DNA of 64,000 nucleotides, taken from Saitoella complicata NRRL Y-17804. Lineage: Eukaryota; Ascomycota; Saitoellomycetes; Saitoellales; Saitoellaceae. The notes beneath the pieces are model-generated. The model did no database searches. It was not told the DNA's origin and worked only from the letters and a program-made list of their open reading frames with translations. This document shows, one piece after another, positions 20,342 to 31,759 of the stretch. Position numbers and translations under genes: made by a program. The stretch lies in the NCBI RefSeq assembly GCF_001661265.1, contig NW_017567017.1:62001-126000 (forward strand). The letters are read 5' to 3'. The first letter of the stretch is position 1. Each line of letters begins with the position of its first letter.

Positions 20342-21894
20342 CTATGATAACTCGTCTTCCACGTCATTCACTGTTTGTAACCCAAGCTTAAGAGCGGAAA
20401 TCATCCCTTTCGCCGCCCTCTCCCCACTCTCATACGCCCCATTAACCGTTCCCATCCCTCTCCATGTCCCAACATGCTCACCCGCAAACCACATCCGCCC
20501 ATGTACACATCCGTCCCCTAATACCTCTATATCCTCAACAGCATTCTTGGTGCCGGTGTTGATGTGTGTGTAGGAGCCGCCTCCGGACCAGGTGTCTGAT
20601 CCCCAACTCGTCTTGAGGATTGCGGTGGGTTTTTGGGTGGGGGAGTAGTTTGGGAGGAGGCGGAGGTACGAATGAATCCACGCATCAAGGTCGGAGTCGG
20701 AGAGGGATGAGACATAATGTGCTTGATCCGCCGCTATGTAGAATGCTAGCGCTGGAATATCTGTACCCGTTGGCAACGAAGCGAGTGATAGCATCAACGT
20801 CAATACATTCGGTGGCTCGAGAGGTTTGGACGGATCTGGGAGGAAGGCATGGAATGACGGTGGATTTGCCTTCTCTTTGTCCTTTGGGAGCCACCACGCC
20901 GAGTCGAATTTCAGGAAAATCTTCTCTAGGACGCCGAAGCCGAGCGAGTCTATAGCTTGCTGTAACCGTGTGGGGAGGCTCGGGGTGATTGTGATCATCT
21001 GCTTCTTGAGAACACCAAGAGGTACGGCGATGATGACTGCGTCGAATGCTTCCTTCGTACCTTCCATGGTGGTGATAGTGACAGAATGCGAGCTCGAGGC
21101 ATCGACATGTGTGATTGGTGTGGAAAGCCGTACGATACCGCCATCGAGAGATGGTTTAGCGATGGCCTCAAGGATTGGCGAGTAAGTCGACGCGAGATAC
21201 GGTCGCTCTCCCTGTCAAGATATTCAGCTGCCAGCTCCGATCGGCCCGTTGGTTTGAGTCCTACCGGTAACTCCTCTTCCAAGAAATAGTACTTCAAGGA
21301 CAACCTCCTCACATCCTCCGCACTAAAATTCGTAAAGAACTCCGATAGCAAACAAACCCACCTCTTCTCCTCCTTCGACAAATCCTTGTCCTCCTCGACG
21401 TCTTTTTTGGCAAAGTCGAACAAACTCTCATCTGCCCCAATCCTCCCAGAATTCTCCTTGGAGTACGCGATAGCATTATCAGCCACCTCCCACGTCCGTC
21501 CAAACAATTTCTCCGATTCCGCCCTGGGCAGCGGAACACTCAATCCATGAGGGTAAACCGCCGCATCTTCCAACGCTGCGAAAATCGCACCAGTCTCCCT
21601 CGCGATGGGCGTGATAGGGTTTCCCTCCATCCCATGAATCCAATTCGCTCCTAAACTATCTCATCAGCACAACTTGCCAACTTGCAACGAATCTTGCTTT
21701 TTTTCTGGCAACATACCCATATCGACTCTCCACCCATCCTTCTCATACGTATACACCCTCCCTCCAACACGGTCGTTCGCCTCGAAAATCGATACCCGAC
21801 ATGTGGGTGCGTGTTGTAGGATATATGAAGCGGCTCGTAGGCCGGCTACGCCTGCTCCGACGATTGATACGCTCTTCTGTGGTAGTGGTGACAT
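20342..21894 (-). CDS. FAD-dependent amine oxidase (polyamine-oxidase-like)
   Basis: Three exons (21717-21894, 21265-21650, 20342-21211) give 477 residues. Introns are 66 and 53 bp; the joins restore family sequence: DMG|GANWIHGMEGNP across the first and LEEELP|GERPYLASTYSPILEAIAK across the second. The N-terminal VSIVGAGVAGLRAA is the dinucleotide-binding fold for FAD, followed by EANDRVGGRVYT. Late motifs are AVPLGVLKK and FAGEHVGTWRGMGTVNGAYESGERAA, the C-terminal FAD contacts. Such enzymes oxidise spermine or spermidine, or other amines, producing H2O2. There is no SWIRM domain, so it is not a histone demethylase, and I see no obvious peroxisomal C-terminal signal. The 3' end faces that of the sugar porter only 78 bp away. 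Confidence 0.9.
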
Positions 21895-22328
21895 TGACGA
21901 TGTACGAGCCGTGGGGTTGTAGCCGTGATGTTGTGGGTCTATTTGTTCGTGACGTCACGGCAGACCGTACCGGTGCTCCCGCTTAAAAATGTTGGGAGAT
22001 CTTTTGTTCGGGATTCAGTTGACATGTTCTTGACAGTTCGCATGTGTAGTGGACCTCGAACGTCGAGCATAAGGCGTTTGCCGTGGGGACAGCAATTGGC
22101 GGAGGTTTCCCTGAAGCGGTCAAAACAAAGAGCAAGGAGAAGATAAAATGCCAAAACAGTCCATTTAAACATGCTAAATCCTCTCGTACGCTCAACGCAC
22201 GCTCAAGAATGTTAATGATATACCTATCCTATCGTACCCACAACTCCACTCCCGCCACAAAAACGACCGCGGTCCGTAAATCTTTTCATGCTTTCAACTC
22301 CCATTCACTCCCTTCGAACAGCTCTCGC
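21895..22328. other. Intergenic between amine oxidase and polyol dehydrogenase
   Basis: About 430 bp carrying the amine oxidase promoter and the 3' end of the dehydrogenase unit. No further feature recognised. Confidence 0.5.
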
Positions 22329-23378
22329 TTACTCGAACACAATAGCAGCCTTAATGGCAGACTTGTTCTTCATCGAATCCAAACACTCCTGCCACTGCTC
22401 AATCTTGAACTGCTTGTTCACGATACCCTCAACCCTAACCTTACCCGAATCCAAGTAGTCGATAGCAGCAGGGAAACAGTATGTCTCGGAGAAAGATCCC
22501 AAAATGGTAATCTCATCACCAAAGATCTTGGACGGGGGCCAAGAGACGCGGGCAGCGTTGGAGTAGACACCGTATACGACGAGCTTACCACCACGGCGGA
22601 CGTAGTTGATGGAGGACTCGAGAATGGCCGCGGATCCGGTGGCTTCGACGACGATGTCGAATCCGTAGGGGTGGTCTTTCTTGATTTGGTCCCATTGGGC
22701 GGAAGCGTCGTCGCGGGAGAGGGGGATGTAGACATCAGCAGCATCGAGCTTTTTCGCGAGCTCCATCTTGTTTCCGGCGGGGGCGGCAAGAACGACGTTA
22801 CATCCTCCATTCTGCTTCAGGAGTTGGGAAAGAACGAGACCGGTGGGTCCAGCGCCGATCATGAGGACGGAGGAACCGAGTTTGGGCGCGATCTTCTCCA
22901 ACCCGTGTGCGGCGCACGAAGCGGGCTCGAGGAGGGTAGCGTCGACGTTCGAGAGGTTCTTGATCTTGAACACTTTTTGTTGCGGGTAAGCGCAGTATTC
23001 CGCGAATGCTCCGTTCATGGTGACGCCGTGTGCCTCGAAATTCTCACAAAGCAACGGCTGGCCTCTACGGCAGTAGAAACAGCTCTCGCACAACTCGGAG
23101 TTATCGGCGACGACACGGTCTCCGATGGAGAATTGGGTGACCTTGGGGCCGATGGCGGCGACGGTGCCGACACATTCGTGGCCGGGGACGAGGGGGAACT
23201 TTGCGAGGAATTCGCCTTCGTGGATGTGGAGGTCGGTTCCGCAGACACCGCAGGCGGCAACCTTGATGAGGACGTCGGTGGGGCGGAGTTCGGGGAGAGG
23301 CAACTCGACAACAGCAAACGACTCGGGCTTGTCGTACTGGAGAGCCTTCATGGTCTTGGGAAGCTGAGGAGCGGACAT
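22329..23378 (-). CDS. Zinc-dependent medium-chain dehydrogenase, D-arabinitol/polyol dehydrogenase type
   Basis: 349 residues, single exon, ATG at 23378. Catalytic zinc ligands Cys46 (CGVCGTD) and His67-Glu68 (PGHE); the structural zinc lobe has four cysteines in CESCFYCRRGQPLLCE; cofactor fold is LMIGAGPTGLVLSQLL. The overall sequence resembles fungal D-arabinitol dehydrogenases of the ARD1 type, which interconvert D-arabinitol with D-ribulose or D-xylulose; sorbitol or xylitol dehydrogenase activity is possible. Cytosolic. Strong codon bias and a compact gene suggest good expression. A TATA-like element lies about 60 bp upstream (ATAAATAC on the minus strand near 23450). Confidence 0.88.
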   Translation of the reverse strand: MSAPQLPKTMKALQYDKPESFAVVELPLPELRPTDVLIKVAACGVCGTDLHIHEGEFLAKFPLVPGHECVGTVAAIGPKVTQFSIGDRVVADNSELCESCFYCRRGQPLLCENFEAHGVTMNGAFAEYCAYPQQKVFKIKNLSNVDATLLEPASCAAHGLEKIAPKLGSSVLMIGAGPTGLVLSQLLKQNGGCNVVLAAPAGNKMELAKKLDAADVYIPLSRDDASAQWDQIKKDHPYGFDIVVEATGSAAILESSINYVRRGGKLVVYGVYSNAARVSWPPSKIFGDEITILGSFSETYCFPAAIDYLDSGKVRVEGIVNKQFKIEQWQECLDSMKNKSAIKAAIVFE

Positions 23379-26300
23379 TTTGATTGTGTGTTGTGGAGCG
23401 GGTTGTTGGGAAGAAAGAGGGAAGGGACGGGAGATGTAGTATTTATGGTGGACGGCCGAGCGTGTGATGTACGTGGCTTCACATTTCGATATCGCTGCGG
23501 AACTCGATCCGGTTCATTAGACCATCCGCTTGCCAAAGAGGCGCCCTGCTGTGACGTCACCAGCGACAACCCTAATCCCCCTCTCCCACCCGTTGTCCAG
23601 GACGGGCTGAATGCTCTTCTTATACCTGGCACGCTCCCCTGCAATGATCGCCCACACAACCGCCGTGGTCCTCCCTTCTTCGCTGTCTCATGCACGTGCA
23701 TGCACTCGCGTAACGCCGGATTGACGCATCCTCATCCGGAGCGCTTTCCGACGAACCCATGAAGGGGAACCGAAATAGACCCTTGCCTAGGATCTACATG
23801 CCCCGTTGATCTTCAGTCGAGCCCAAGGGCCGGGTATGTCTGGTCCCCTCGCAACTGAGAGCTGCAGTGCGGGTTGCAATTGCCAGATTCGGAATGACGG
23901 TTGTGGGTATCCTACACACCAAGAACGGGCTAGAAACTGGGTCCGTACGTACGCGTTGGGGAAACGGGATTGGGGTGAGGTTTAGGTACTGGTGAGAGCG
24001 GATGCAGGGGATCGCCGTGGGACGTTCGTTTGAGGTGGAGGAAGGTTGAGTCTTGTTGAACTTTGATGTGCACTTGGCATAATGCCGTAGGGCGAGCTCG
24101 AGACGCAAACCAGGAACTACATAAGAATTGCTGGCGAGCCGAAGCAACTCAATTGCCGAGATCGATCCGGCGGCGGACCCAGTTGGCTCACTGACGGGTA
24201 CACATACTCATCTCTCCCAGATCAAAAAAAGGACACTAGAGATATCTCGATCTCGAAAATAACTCACCGTTATGCACATAGTGGACTGTCGCTTTAATTT
24301 CTTTGTTGTGCAAGAAACTGCCAAGCATGTCCGCGCAAGCTCCAGCTCGAAACCTTTAACGTTACTATGTATTCGTGATCAGTCCCCGTGTAGCGAATCA
24401 ATACATCTCCGAGCAACCCAACCAAGGCGTATGGGCATGAGTTCAATAGTCGCTGAGTAAGAGTGCCTGCCGTACGGGGGGTAGGCGTAGGTGTAAGGGG
24501 AGATACATATACCCATGAGGCACCCATCTACTGTATATATGTGTAGCCGTGGGAATATTCATGAGACACGGTATTCGGCATGCGACGAGCCTGTCGAACC
24601 GTGGTAATTGCGAGTGCATACATGAATAGCTGGCTCTCAGATCTGCGAGGGGCTCGAGAGGGTCGATATGGAAGTTTTCCAGGATGTCGATCGCGAGATC
24701 GATTTGCATATGGCTGGATGCATTCAATTGTGCCTCCAGGTTCGCTCGCACGAAACGACACAGACATCCCTGAGATATATAGGGGTTAAGAACTGTGAGA
24801 TGATGAGGTTCGAGATACATGTAATTAAAGTTACACAGCCTCATGACAGTGTCGACCTCAATACGTAAACGAGAATGGTGGCAGCTGAGGCCCGTAAACA
24901 CTCTTGGCAAGCCCAACGTCGTTATCTCCTGTTCCCAAATGGTCACAGAGGCGAAACGAAAATCAGACGTTCAATGGAGTGATGACAGGAAGGGGAGTTG
25001 AATCGGACCACGGTCGTATTTTGGCGGGAGTGGAGTTGTGGGTGGGTGCGATAGGTATATAATTAACATTTTTGAGCGTGCGGTTGAGCGTACGTGTACG
25101 AGACGATTCTAGCATATTCAAATTCATTGTTTTGGGATTCATACAGTATCCTCTGTTCATATGGTAATGATATCGTGCATTCTTCGTAGGTGATCAAGGT
25201 ACTCCAGCAGCTGTACGTTGGGGGGTTGTTGGGGCTGGGCGGTATAAGATTTGGCGTTCTCGTCTCTTCCACCATCCAACAGCTGCTGTGTGTGGTTTGA
25301 TATCTCCTACGGTTTCATAGGGGATGTACATATGCGTGGTCGAGAGGACATGACGCAGAGAAAGCTGCTTCGCCTCGACTTGAGCTCATGGACACCATCC
25401 ACCATAAAGTCATTGAGTGTGAGATCATAGCATGGGCTGAGATTGTTGTTCAGGGTTCGTAGCAATATCGTACGTGGATAAGCACATGTATACCTGTAGA
25501 CAGCTAGCTGATCAAAGGTACACAGCCTCCGCCCAGCCCCAACTATTGCTGTACAGTATACGTCGACGCAGTGGCATTTGGCAATGGAGGACATCACCTT
25601 ACATCTGTCCATGACCATGAAGGCGAAGGTCAGACGTTCGTCGAGGCGGAGCCGGACATGTTGCTGATGAATTTCGTCATGGACGCGCGCGAGAGGTGTG
25701 AAGCTGCAGCTGAGCCTCGAGCTTCGACGTCGATGTGGCAGAAACTGCTGATGGAATGCTGGGTTGCATTTGCAATTGGCAAAGACGTGGGTTATTCGTG
25801 TTCAATCATTGTTAGAATTAATCGAATCGGATGCAGCCTTCCTTAGACGTGTACCACCCAATCGCGTCATCAACCCTGCTTGAGTCGCAGACGATCCTCA
25901 CACCCTAAAAATAGAACCTCCGATGCTCCGCCCCGGGATCTACCACCCTCCAACCCTCTCCTTCCGACCTCTTCCGATCTCTTGTGCGAGCCTTCCGATG
26001 TTCGACTCGAACTTTCACATGTCCCGAATTCCATCGCCATAATCTGCGCACATGTCGCCTTGGCCGTCGCTCTCCCGCCCTAAAGTTAAGGGGGGGGTTA
26101 CAAGCGATATGATGCACTTATTGTCGATCAACCGCAAATGCCGACGTACTTCGGGTGACGGGGGTTTCGGTTTATCCGCGCGCGTGCACCGTCGTAACCT
26201 TCAAGGTAATCGATTGCGATAGGGGAGTTACTTGGCTGCCATCTACAGGTCAATCAGGGAAGTCGGATCCAGGATCGGCGAGGGCGACCCTGAAGCTTGT

Positions 26301-26654
26301 GCTGCAACGCTGCAATTGCCTCGTATGGTGCCATGAGAGAGGGATTTTGCGACGTCGATACCTTGATTATGCTTGCCAAGGCTGGCAGTTGGATGGATGA
26401 GCGAAGGTTGTGTAAGACGATAACAACAGGATGTGCATGAATGTCGTGAGTGCCTTGGATCTCGTATTTGGACGCTGGACGCAGGGATGGACGTGGATGT
26501 GGAGATGGTGTGAGTTGAGTGATTCACAAGAGCCGAGGATCGCTGAGGATCAATTGATCTCTCGCTTATACTTAAGCTCGCTTGTCCCATGAGGATGTGG
26601 AGAAGGACGAACTTCGAAGTTGAATGAACCTGGGCTGAACAGCTAAGAGCGAAC
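23379..26654. other. Gene-poor 3.3 kb stretch
   Basis: Only short open frames on either strand, none with a recognisable domain or splice-supported extension; no tRNA with both A and B boxes was found by eye. G-runs occur at about 24475-24500 and 26085-26095. It holds the promoters of the dehydrogenase (left) and the ArAE-like gene (right). Confidence 0.5.
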
Positions 26655-29600
26655 ATGAGTGCTACGCAGTTCTTCTCGACGACGCTCGGAATAAAGTGGT
26701 CGAAAAGACGGTACCTACTACGCTCCTCTTCCCATACGACACATAACTAACAGGACGGTGATAGGAATGATCAGCTTACTACTGCGGTCGAAAAAGCCCT
26801 TACGAACACTCCTGTCAATACCGACAAGGTCAAATCCCACTACTCAGCCCTCCATTCGTACCTCCACTCCCGGCGCTTTATCACTCACCTCCGCTGCGCC
26901 ATGAACTTCACCCTCGACATCATCTTCATCCTCCCGACGCCCATAAACCACACCCTCGGCGGCCACGCCTTCCTCGTCTCCACGATCGGGAATTACCTCA
27001 TGCCTTCCGCCGCTGTCGGTGCGCATATTGTCTCCACGGTCATATGTCTCCTGGGCATGCTCCTTGGAATAGCTTATACACATTTGGTGGTGGTGTTTGC
27101 GGTCAGTGTTTCCAGTCCGGCGAGTACGGAACGGAAGGTTACGTTGTTTTTGTTGTTGTGTTGCGCTGCTATTGGCGGTGCTTTGACGAGGAGCGTTAGT
27201 TCGAGGTGTGTGAGAGGTGTGTCGATCTTTATGTTGATCAATATCTTTGCTTTGACGGAGGCGATTGATGCGAAGACGTATACGTTTGATGTGTTTACGG
27301 AGTATGCGTATCCGCTGTCGTGTGGGTTGGCGATCAGTTTGATTACGTCGTTGGTGTTTTTCCCACAGGACTCGTCGGTGACGCTGAGGAAGAACGTCGC
27401 CTCGACCCTCAACCTCACCGCAACAGGGTTCAAGGATGTCATCGAAACCCTCTTCGACGCCGACACAGAGCGCGAAGTCGGTGACATTGCACAAACCCGT
27501 CGATCATATGCCACATTACGGACAACGATGTACGAAGTCGGTTTACAACTCATCTTCTCTCGCGTTGACCCAGCGTCTGTCTCCAAACTCAAGAAACCCC
27601 TCGGAGACTGCGTCGAAGCACTTGCCGGGCTACATTCCTCCCTCAACACCCTCAAACTACGACGATCCGAAGGCCAATTCACGAATCCATGGCAAGACTC
27701 CACTTCGAAAACACAGCTACGAATGGACCTGGACTGTCTCGCCCGCAAACTGGCGCGAAGGAAGGAGGATGTGATTACAGCAACTTCCTTCGCTTCCCAA
27801 ACCCTCAAGAAATCCGCCGAGTTGATCGATGCTGCGTTCGACTCGTACCCGACCCCTTCCGCGACTCTGACTTTCGAACTCGCATCATATACGAATGAAC
27901 TCACCCAACTCTCACGCGCGCTGCTAAAGCATACCGCATCCTGCTACGGTCCCATGCTCGAACAAGCCTTCGCGGAGCATGCGGTCGAGGATGTCCGTGC
28001 ATTCTGCGAGGGTGCACGAAGGGTGGCGGAGGTCGCGATGGGTGTCGTGGAGGGGTTGGGAAAGAGGCGGACGGTGCGAAGAGTATGGTTGCCGCAGAAA
28101 TTAAGAGAGGCGGGGGGTGCGATTCGTGAGTTCTGTGGGGCGGATATGGGCGCCGTCATGGATCGGTGGTCAAAGACTCCTCTGCGGCGGGGTTCGGCTG
28201 TCTCGAACGCCTCGACAGTCACCGTCGTCGAAGTCGAACCTTTCGTCCCACTCCCCTTTCGGTATTGGTTGTCGGAACTCTTGAGCAAGTTCCGGAGAAG
28301 CCGACACACACAATACACCTTCAAATTCTTCATCGTGATCGCAATGATCGCAGCACCAGCCTACATCCACGATTGGCGATACTGGTACCACGACTACCGT
28401 GGTCAATGGAGTGCAATCGGTGCGATTATATGTATGGAGGCAAGTCACGGTATGACAACCCGAAACTGTCTCTTCTCAATCCTCGGAGCCCTCGTCGGGT
28501 CAACCCTCGGGTACGCCGTCTCCAAACTCGGCGAACTCGCACAGTCTTACGTCCTGGTCGGTGCACTCTCTGCACCCTGTGGACTGGGACTGTATTACTT
28601 CATCCTTGACCCGGTTTGGGCAAAGGGTAGTTTGGTGAGTGCGATTGCGTTTAGTGTCGTTGTGGGCGTGTCGAGGACGAGTGCAGATGCGGGGTTGAGT
28701 GTGGAGGGGATTTGGGCGAGGAGGGCGGTTGCGCTGAGTCTTGGGCTGAGTATTGCGTTTGGGGTGTTTACGTTGGTTATGCCGCAGAGGGCGAGACATG
28801 AGTTGTTGACGACGGCGTGTCGAACACTTGATAGTTTGTCGCAGTTGTTTTCGGTTACGGCGCCGCAGGGGGATGAGGATTTGTCGATTTCCCCGGCGAA
28901 GGTTGAGAGGATCTCGAGTGTGGTGAAAGAAAGTCTTGCGTTCTCGGGGACCTTGTTGGAGGCGACGCGGTATGAACCGAGTTTGAGGGGTGGGTTTCCG
29001 AGGGAGGGGTGGAAGAGGGTATTGGGGAAAATGAGGTTGGTGTATGAGTTGAGGACGAAGATGGATCTGGACTGTCCGAGTTATGAGGAGAGGAATCAGT
29101 TGGTATGTCTTTTTACCCTTTTCCTTCTGTGTGTTTTGATTGCTGACTGGGATCGTAGTTACTTGCGTTCTCACAGGATTTCCTGTTGTTGTCCCACTCT
29201 CTCCACACCAAACAGCCATTACCGTGGAACCACCAACCCCTCGTCACCCACGCCTACAATGCCTACATCTCCGCCCTCCGTGAAGGTCGTCAAGGCTGCG
29301 CATGCCGTACCGCCGAAATCGAAGTCTTCCAAGAAATCATCGACCAAATCTCACTCCTCAACCGTGATGTAGCCTCGATATTGCAGGAAGCGCTGAACCC
29401 GTTGAGTCAGGGGTGTTTGCCGCTGCATGATAAGACGCCGAGGATGATGTCGACGGTTAGTACTGCTGTTGGGACGGCGGTGAATTCGAGGAGGGAATCG
29501 AGGGTGCATAGTTCGCAGGATTTGATGACGTTGGGGAGGTTGTCACAAGTACAATCACAGTCACGGCAGGGGTCTAGAGCTACGTTGGCGAGTGGAGACG

Positions 29601-29773
29601 ATGAGGGTTATGAGCTACAGGAACGGTCTCCGATGGGTAGTTGCTGTGGGAGCGGGAGTGGGAGTGTACAGGTTTCGACGCCGACGGTGGAGGTGCCGCC
29701 CCGTGTGAAAGTTAGCAGGCCGGCGCGGACAGTGAGTTTTGATCCGTCGGCAAATAAAGGGCAGGGAATGTAG
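26655..29773 (+). CDS. Aromatic-acid-exporter-like membrane protein (ArAE_2_N + DUF2421, FUSC-like)
   Basis: Three exons (26655-26710, 26765-29102, 29159-29773) give 1002 residues. Layout: short N-terminus, first block of about six membrane segments (LGGHAFLVSTIGNYLMPSAAVGAH onward), a long hydrophilic central part, a second block of membrane segments (FKFFIVIAMIAAPAYIHDWRYWYHDYRGQW onward), then the DUF2421-like region and a Ser-rich tail. This matches fungal proteins annotated as putative ER transporter 6TM N-terminal plus DUF2421, related to plant ALMT and bacterial FUSC/AaeB exporters; the substrate is unknown. In intron 1 the branch CTAAC lies directly before a CAG, too close to be used; the TAG at 26764 fits both spacing and frame. 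Intron 2 (29103-29158) is canonical. Confidence 0.85.
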
Positions 29774-30141
29774 ATTAGATTAACGCAACTTGGACTTTAA
29801 AATACAAAGTTGACAGCTCCACACGTGACCACCGCGCACAGACCACCCTCTCCCGGGTCGATCTGATCTTCCGCGCGTGGCTCGTTCTTCGGAGCATGGC
29901 TGGTTAGCGCCTTTGGCAGCGGCCCAACTGAAAGACGAATTCGCTTCCCAATGCGGCGGCCCACAACAAAGCGAGGAAAACCGTACATGGGGGTGACCTG
30001 AGACCTAAACCGCTTGTTGGGCCGCGACAAGGATTAAGACAAAGCCTAAGTGGACGGCGCATCTGTTTATATAAGAGATCAACCCAGCTGTTGGACGACA
30101 AGAAGAAGGATCATTGATTTGCTGAGAGTTTCTACGACGAG
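29774..30141. other. Intergenic: promoter of the GH16 gene
   Basis: About 370 bp between two plus-strand genes, with a TATA box (listed separately). Nothing else recognised. Confidence 0.6.
30068..30075 (+). promoter_or_regulatory. TATA box of the GH16 gene
   Basis: TATATAAG about 70 bp upstream of the ATG at 30142. Confidence 0.6.
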
Positions 30142-31554
30142 ATGTCTCACGGAAAGCAAACGCCTGTTTTCCCACAACCGTCAATCAAGGAGTTGAGAAA
30201 GGCGCACAAAGAGAAAGAAAAGGCCGCGAAAGCTCAAGCTGCTAGACTCACCGTCGGTACCACCGCTGCCGCTGCCGTCGTCGCAGATGCTCTCCAACCA
30301 CCACCACCACCACCCCGGTCAAGACAAGGATCTGCGGTAGCATCGGTTAAGGCGCCTTCGGCTGTGATCAGCGAGAAGGAAATTTCCTCTCGCTCTAGGA
30401 CGTCGTCGTCTGCGCCGGTTGCACCCCGTGGCTTTTCGCCTGTCAGACAGAAGGGCTCCTCACGCGGCCGTCGCGCACTCTGCATCACCCTCGCCTTCCT
30501 CATCGCCCTTGGAGTCGGCCTCGGCGTCGGTCTCGGCATTGGGTTGAAGAAGAAGGGATCAGACAACAAAATCACGATCTCGGACATTAATAGTGCCGCG
30601 GCGATTAATTATACACTGAGCAGGAACTATACCGGCCAGAATTTCTTTGATGAGTGGAATTTCGAGACGATTACGGATCCGACGCATGGGTTTGTTAACT
30701 ATGTTGATCGGAGTACGGCGTTCAAGTCGAACTTGACCTACATCAAGAACGGGACCGCGTACATCCACGCGGACTCCACCACCAACCTCACCGCCACCAA
30801 CACCGTCGGCCGTCCCTCTGTGCGTATCTCGACCACAGACGCCTTCACGCATGGCTTGTTCATGTTGAATTTGACGCACATGCCCGTTGGCTGTGGAACC
30901 TGGCCAGCATTTTGGACGACCTCGACGACGGGGTGGCCAAACTTCGGCGAAATCGACGTCCTCGAAGGCGTAAACTACGACCCCTGGAACTCAATGACGC
31001 TCCACACCAAAAAGGGGTGCGCAATCGATAACACAACGTACGTGGGCGATTACACCGGAATCCTCCAATCCACCGACTGCTACGTCGACTCACCCCTCCA
31101 AGGCTCGAACCAAGGCTGTGGAATCTCGGACCGGAGCAACGCGAGTTTTGGGCTCGGTTTGAATAACGCAAAGGGCGCCATCTTCGTAATGGAATGGCGC
31201 TCAGAATGGATAAAAGTCTGGCAATTTCCACACGGGACCGAACCCTCCGATCTCCTCTCCCCATCCCCTAACCCCCTCTCCTGGTCCACCCGACCTCGCG
31301 CATTCTTCCCCGGGCTGGAGTGCACGGTTGATGAGTTTTTCAGTGATCACGTTATTGTTATCAATCTGGCGCTTTGTGGGGATTGGGCGGCGGGGAGTTA
31401 TCCGTATTCGGGGTGTCCGGGGACTTGTGAGGAGTATGTGAGGTATAATCCGGGAGGGTTTAAGGAGGCTTATTGGGGGATTAATGGGGTTAAGGTTTGG
31501 CAGGGGCCGGAGGCGACCATCAAGAGCATTGGGTCGACTGGGGCGACTGATTAG
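30142..31554 (+). CDS. Membrane-anchored glycoside hydrolase family 16 (endo-beta-glucanase/laminarinase-like)
   Basis: 470 residues, single exon. A basic, Ala/Pro-rich cytosolic N-terminus of about 110 residues, one Gly/Leu-rich membrane segment (ALCITLAFLIALGVGLGVG), then an extracellular GH16 domain. The catalytic signature GEIDVLEG places the nucleophile at Glu270, the assisting Asp at 272 and the acid/base at Glu275; WPAFWTT before it is also family-typical. Several N-glycosylation sites (NYT, NLT, NTT) support passage through the secretory pathway. This type II architecture is common for fungal GH16 enzymes acting on beta-1,3(4)-glucans of the cell wall; hydrolysis is more likely than transglycosylation, but that is inference. 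It marks the left edge of the carbohydrate gene run. Confidence 0.93.
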   Translation: MSHGKQTPVFPQPSIKELRKAHKEKEKAAKAQAARLTVGTTAAAAVVADALQPPPPPPRSRQGSAVASVKAPSAVISEKEISSRSRTSSSAPVAPRGFSPVRQKGSSRGRRALCITLAFLIALGVGLGVGLGIGLKKKGSDNKITISDINSAAAINYTLSRNYTGQNFFDEWNFETITDPTHGFVNYVDRSTAFKSNLTYIKNGTAYIHADSTTNLTATNTVGRPSVRISTTDAFTHGLFMLNLTHMPVGCGTWPAFWTTSTTGWPNFGEIDVLEGVNYDPWNSMTLHTKKGCAIDNTTYVGDYTGILQSTDCYVDSPLQGSNQGCGISDRSNASFGLGLNNAKGAIFVMEWRSEWIKVWQFPHGTEPSDLLSPSPNPLSWSTRPRAFFPGLECTVDEFFSDHVIVINLALCGDWAAGSYPYSGCPGTCEEYVRYNPGGFKEAYWGINGVKVWQGPEATIKSIGSTGATD

Positions 31555-31759
31555 GGGGGTGTAGAGTGAGGCAGGGAGAGAGAGAGGAGGGGGCGGAGGG
31601 GCATGGCTATACACGTATTTGAAACCTTTTACGACTTAGGATTAATCATGTTATCATCATAGAAGAACGTGAACGGACCACATCATCAACCGTATTTATG
31701 CTGTGAATGTTTGTTTAAGCAACGTATCATAATGTCGATAAGAAACACGTTCCCCGCGC

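Noticed and set aside
22083-23762. 559-codon plus-strand open frame
   Set aside because: It lies antisense to the polyol dehydrogenase, whose minus-strand product has complete zinc sites and cofactor fold. The plus frame shows no domain and is a codon-bias shadow.
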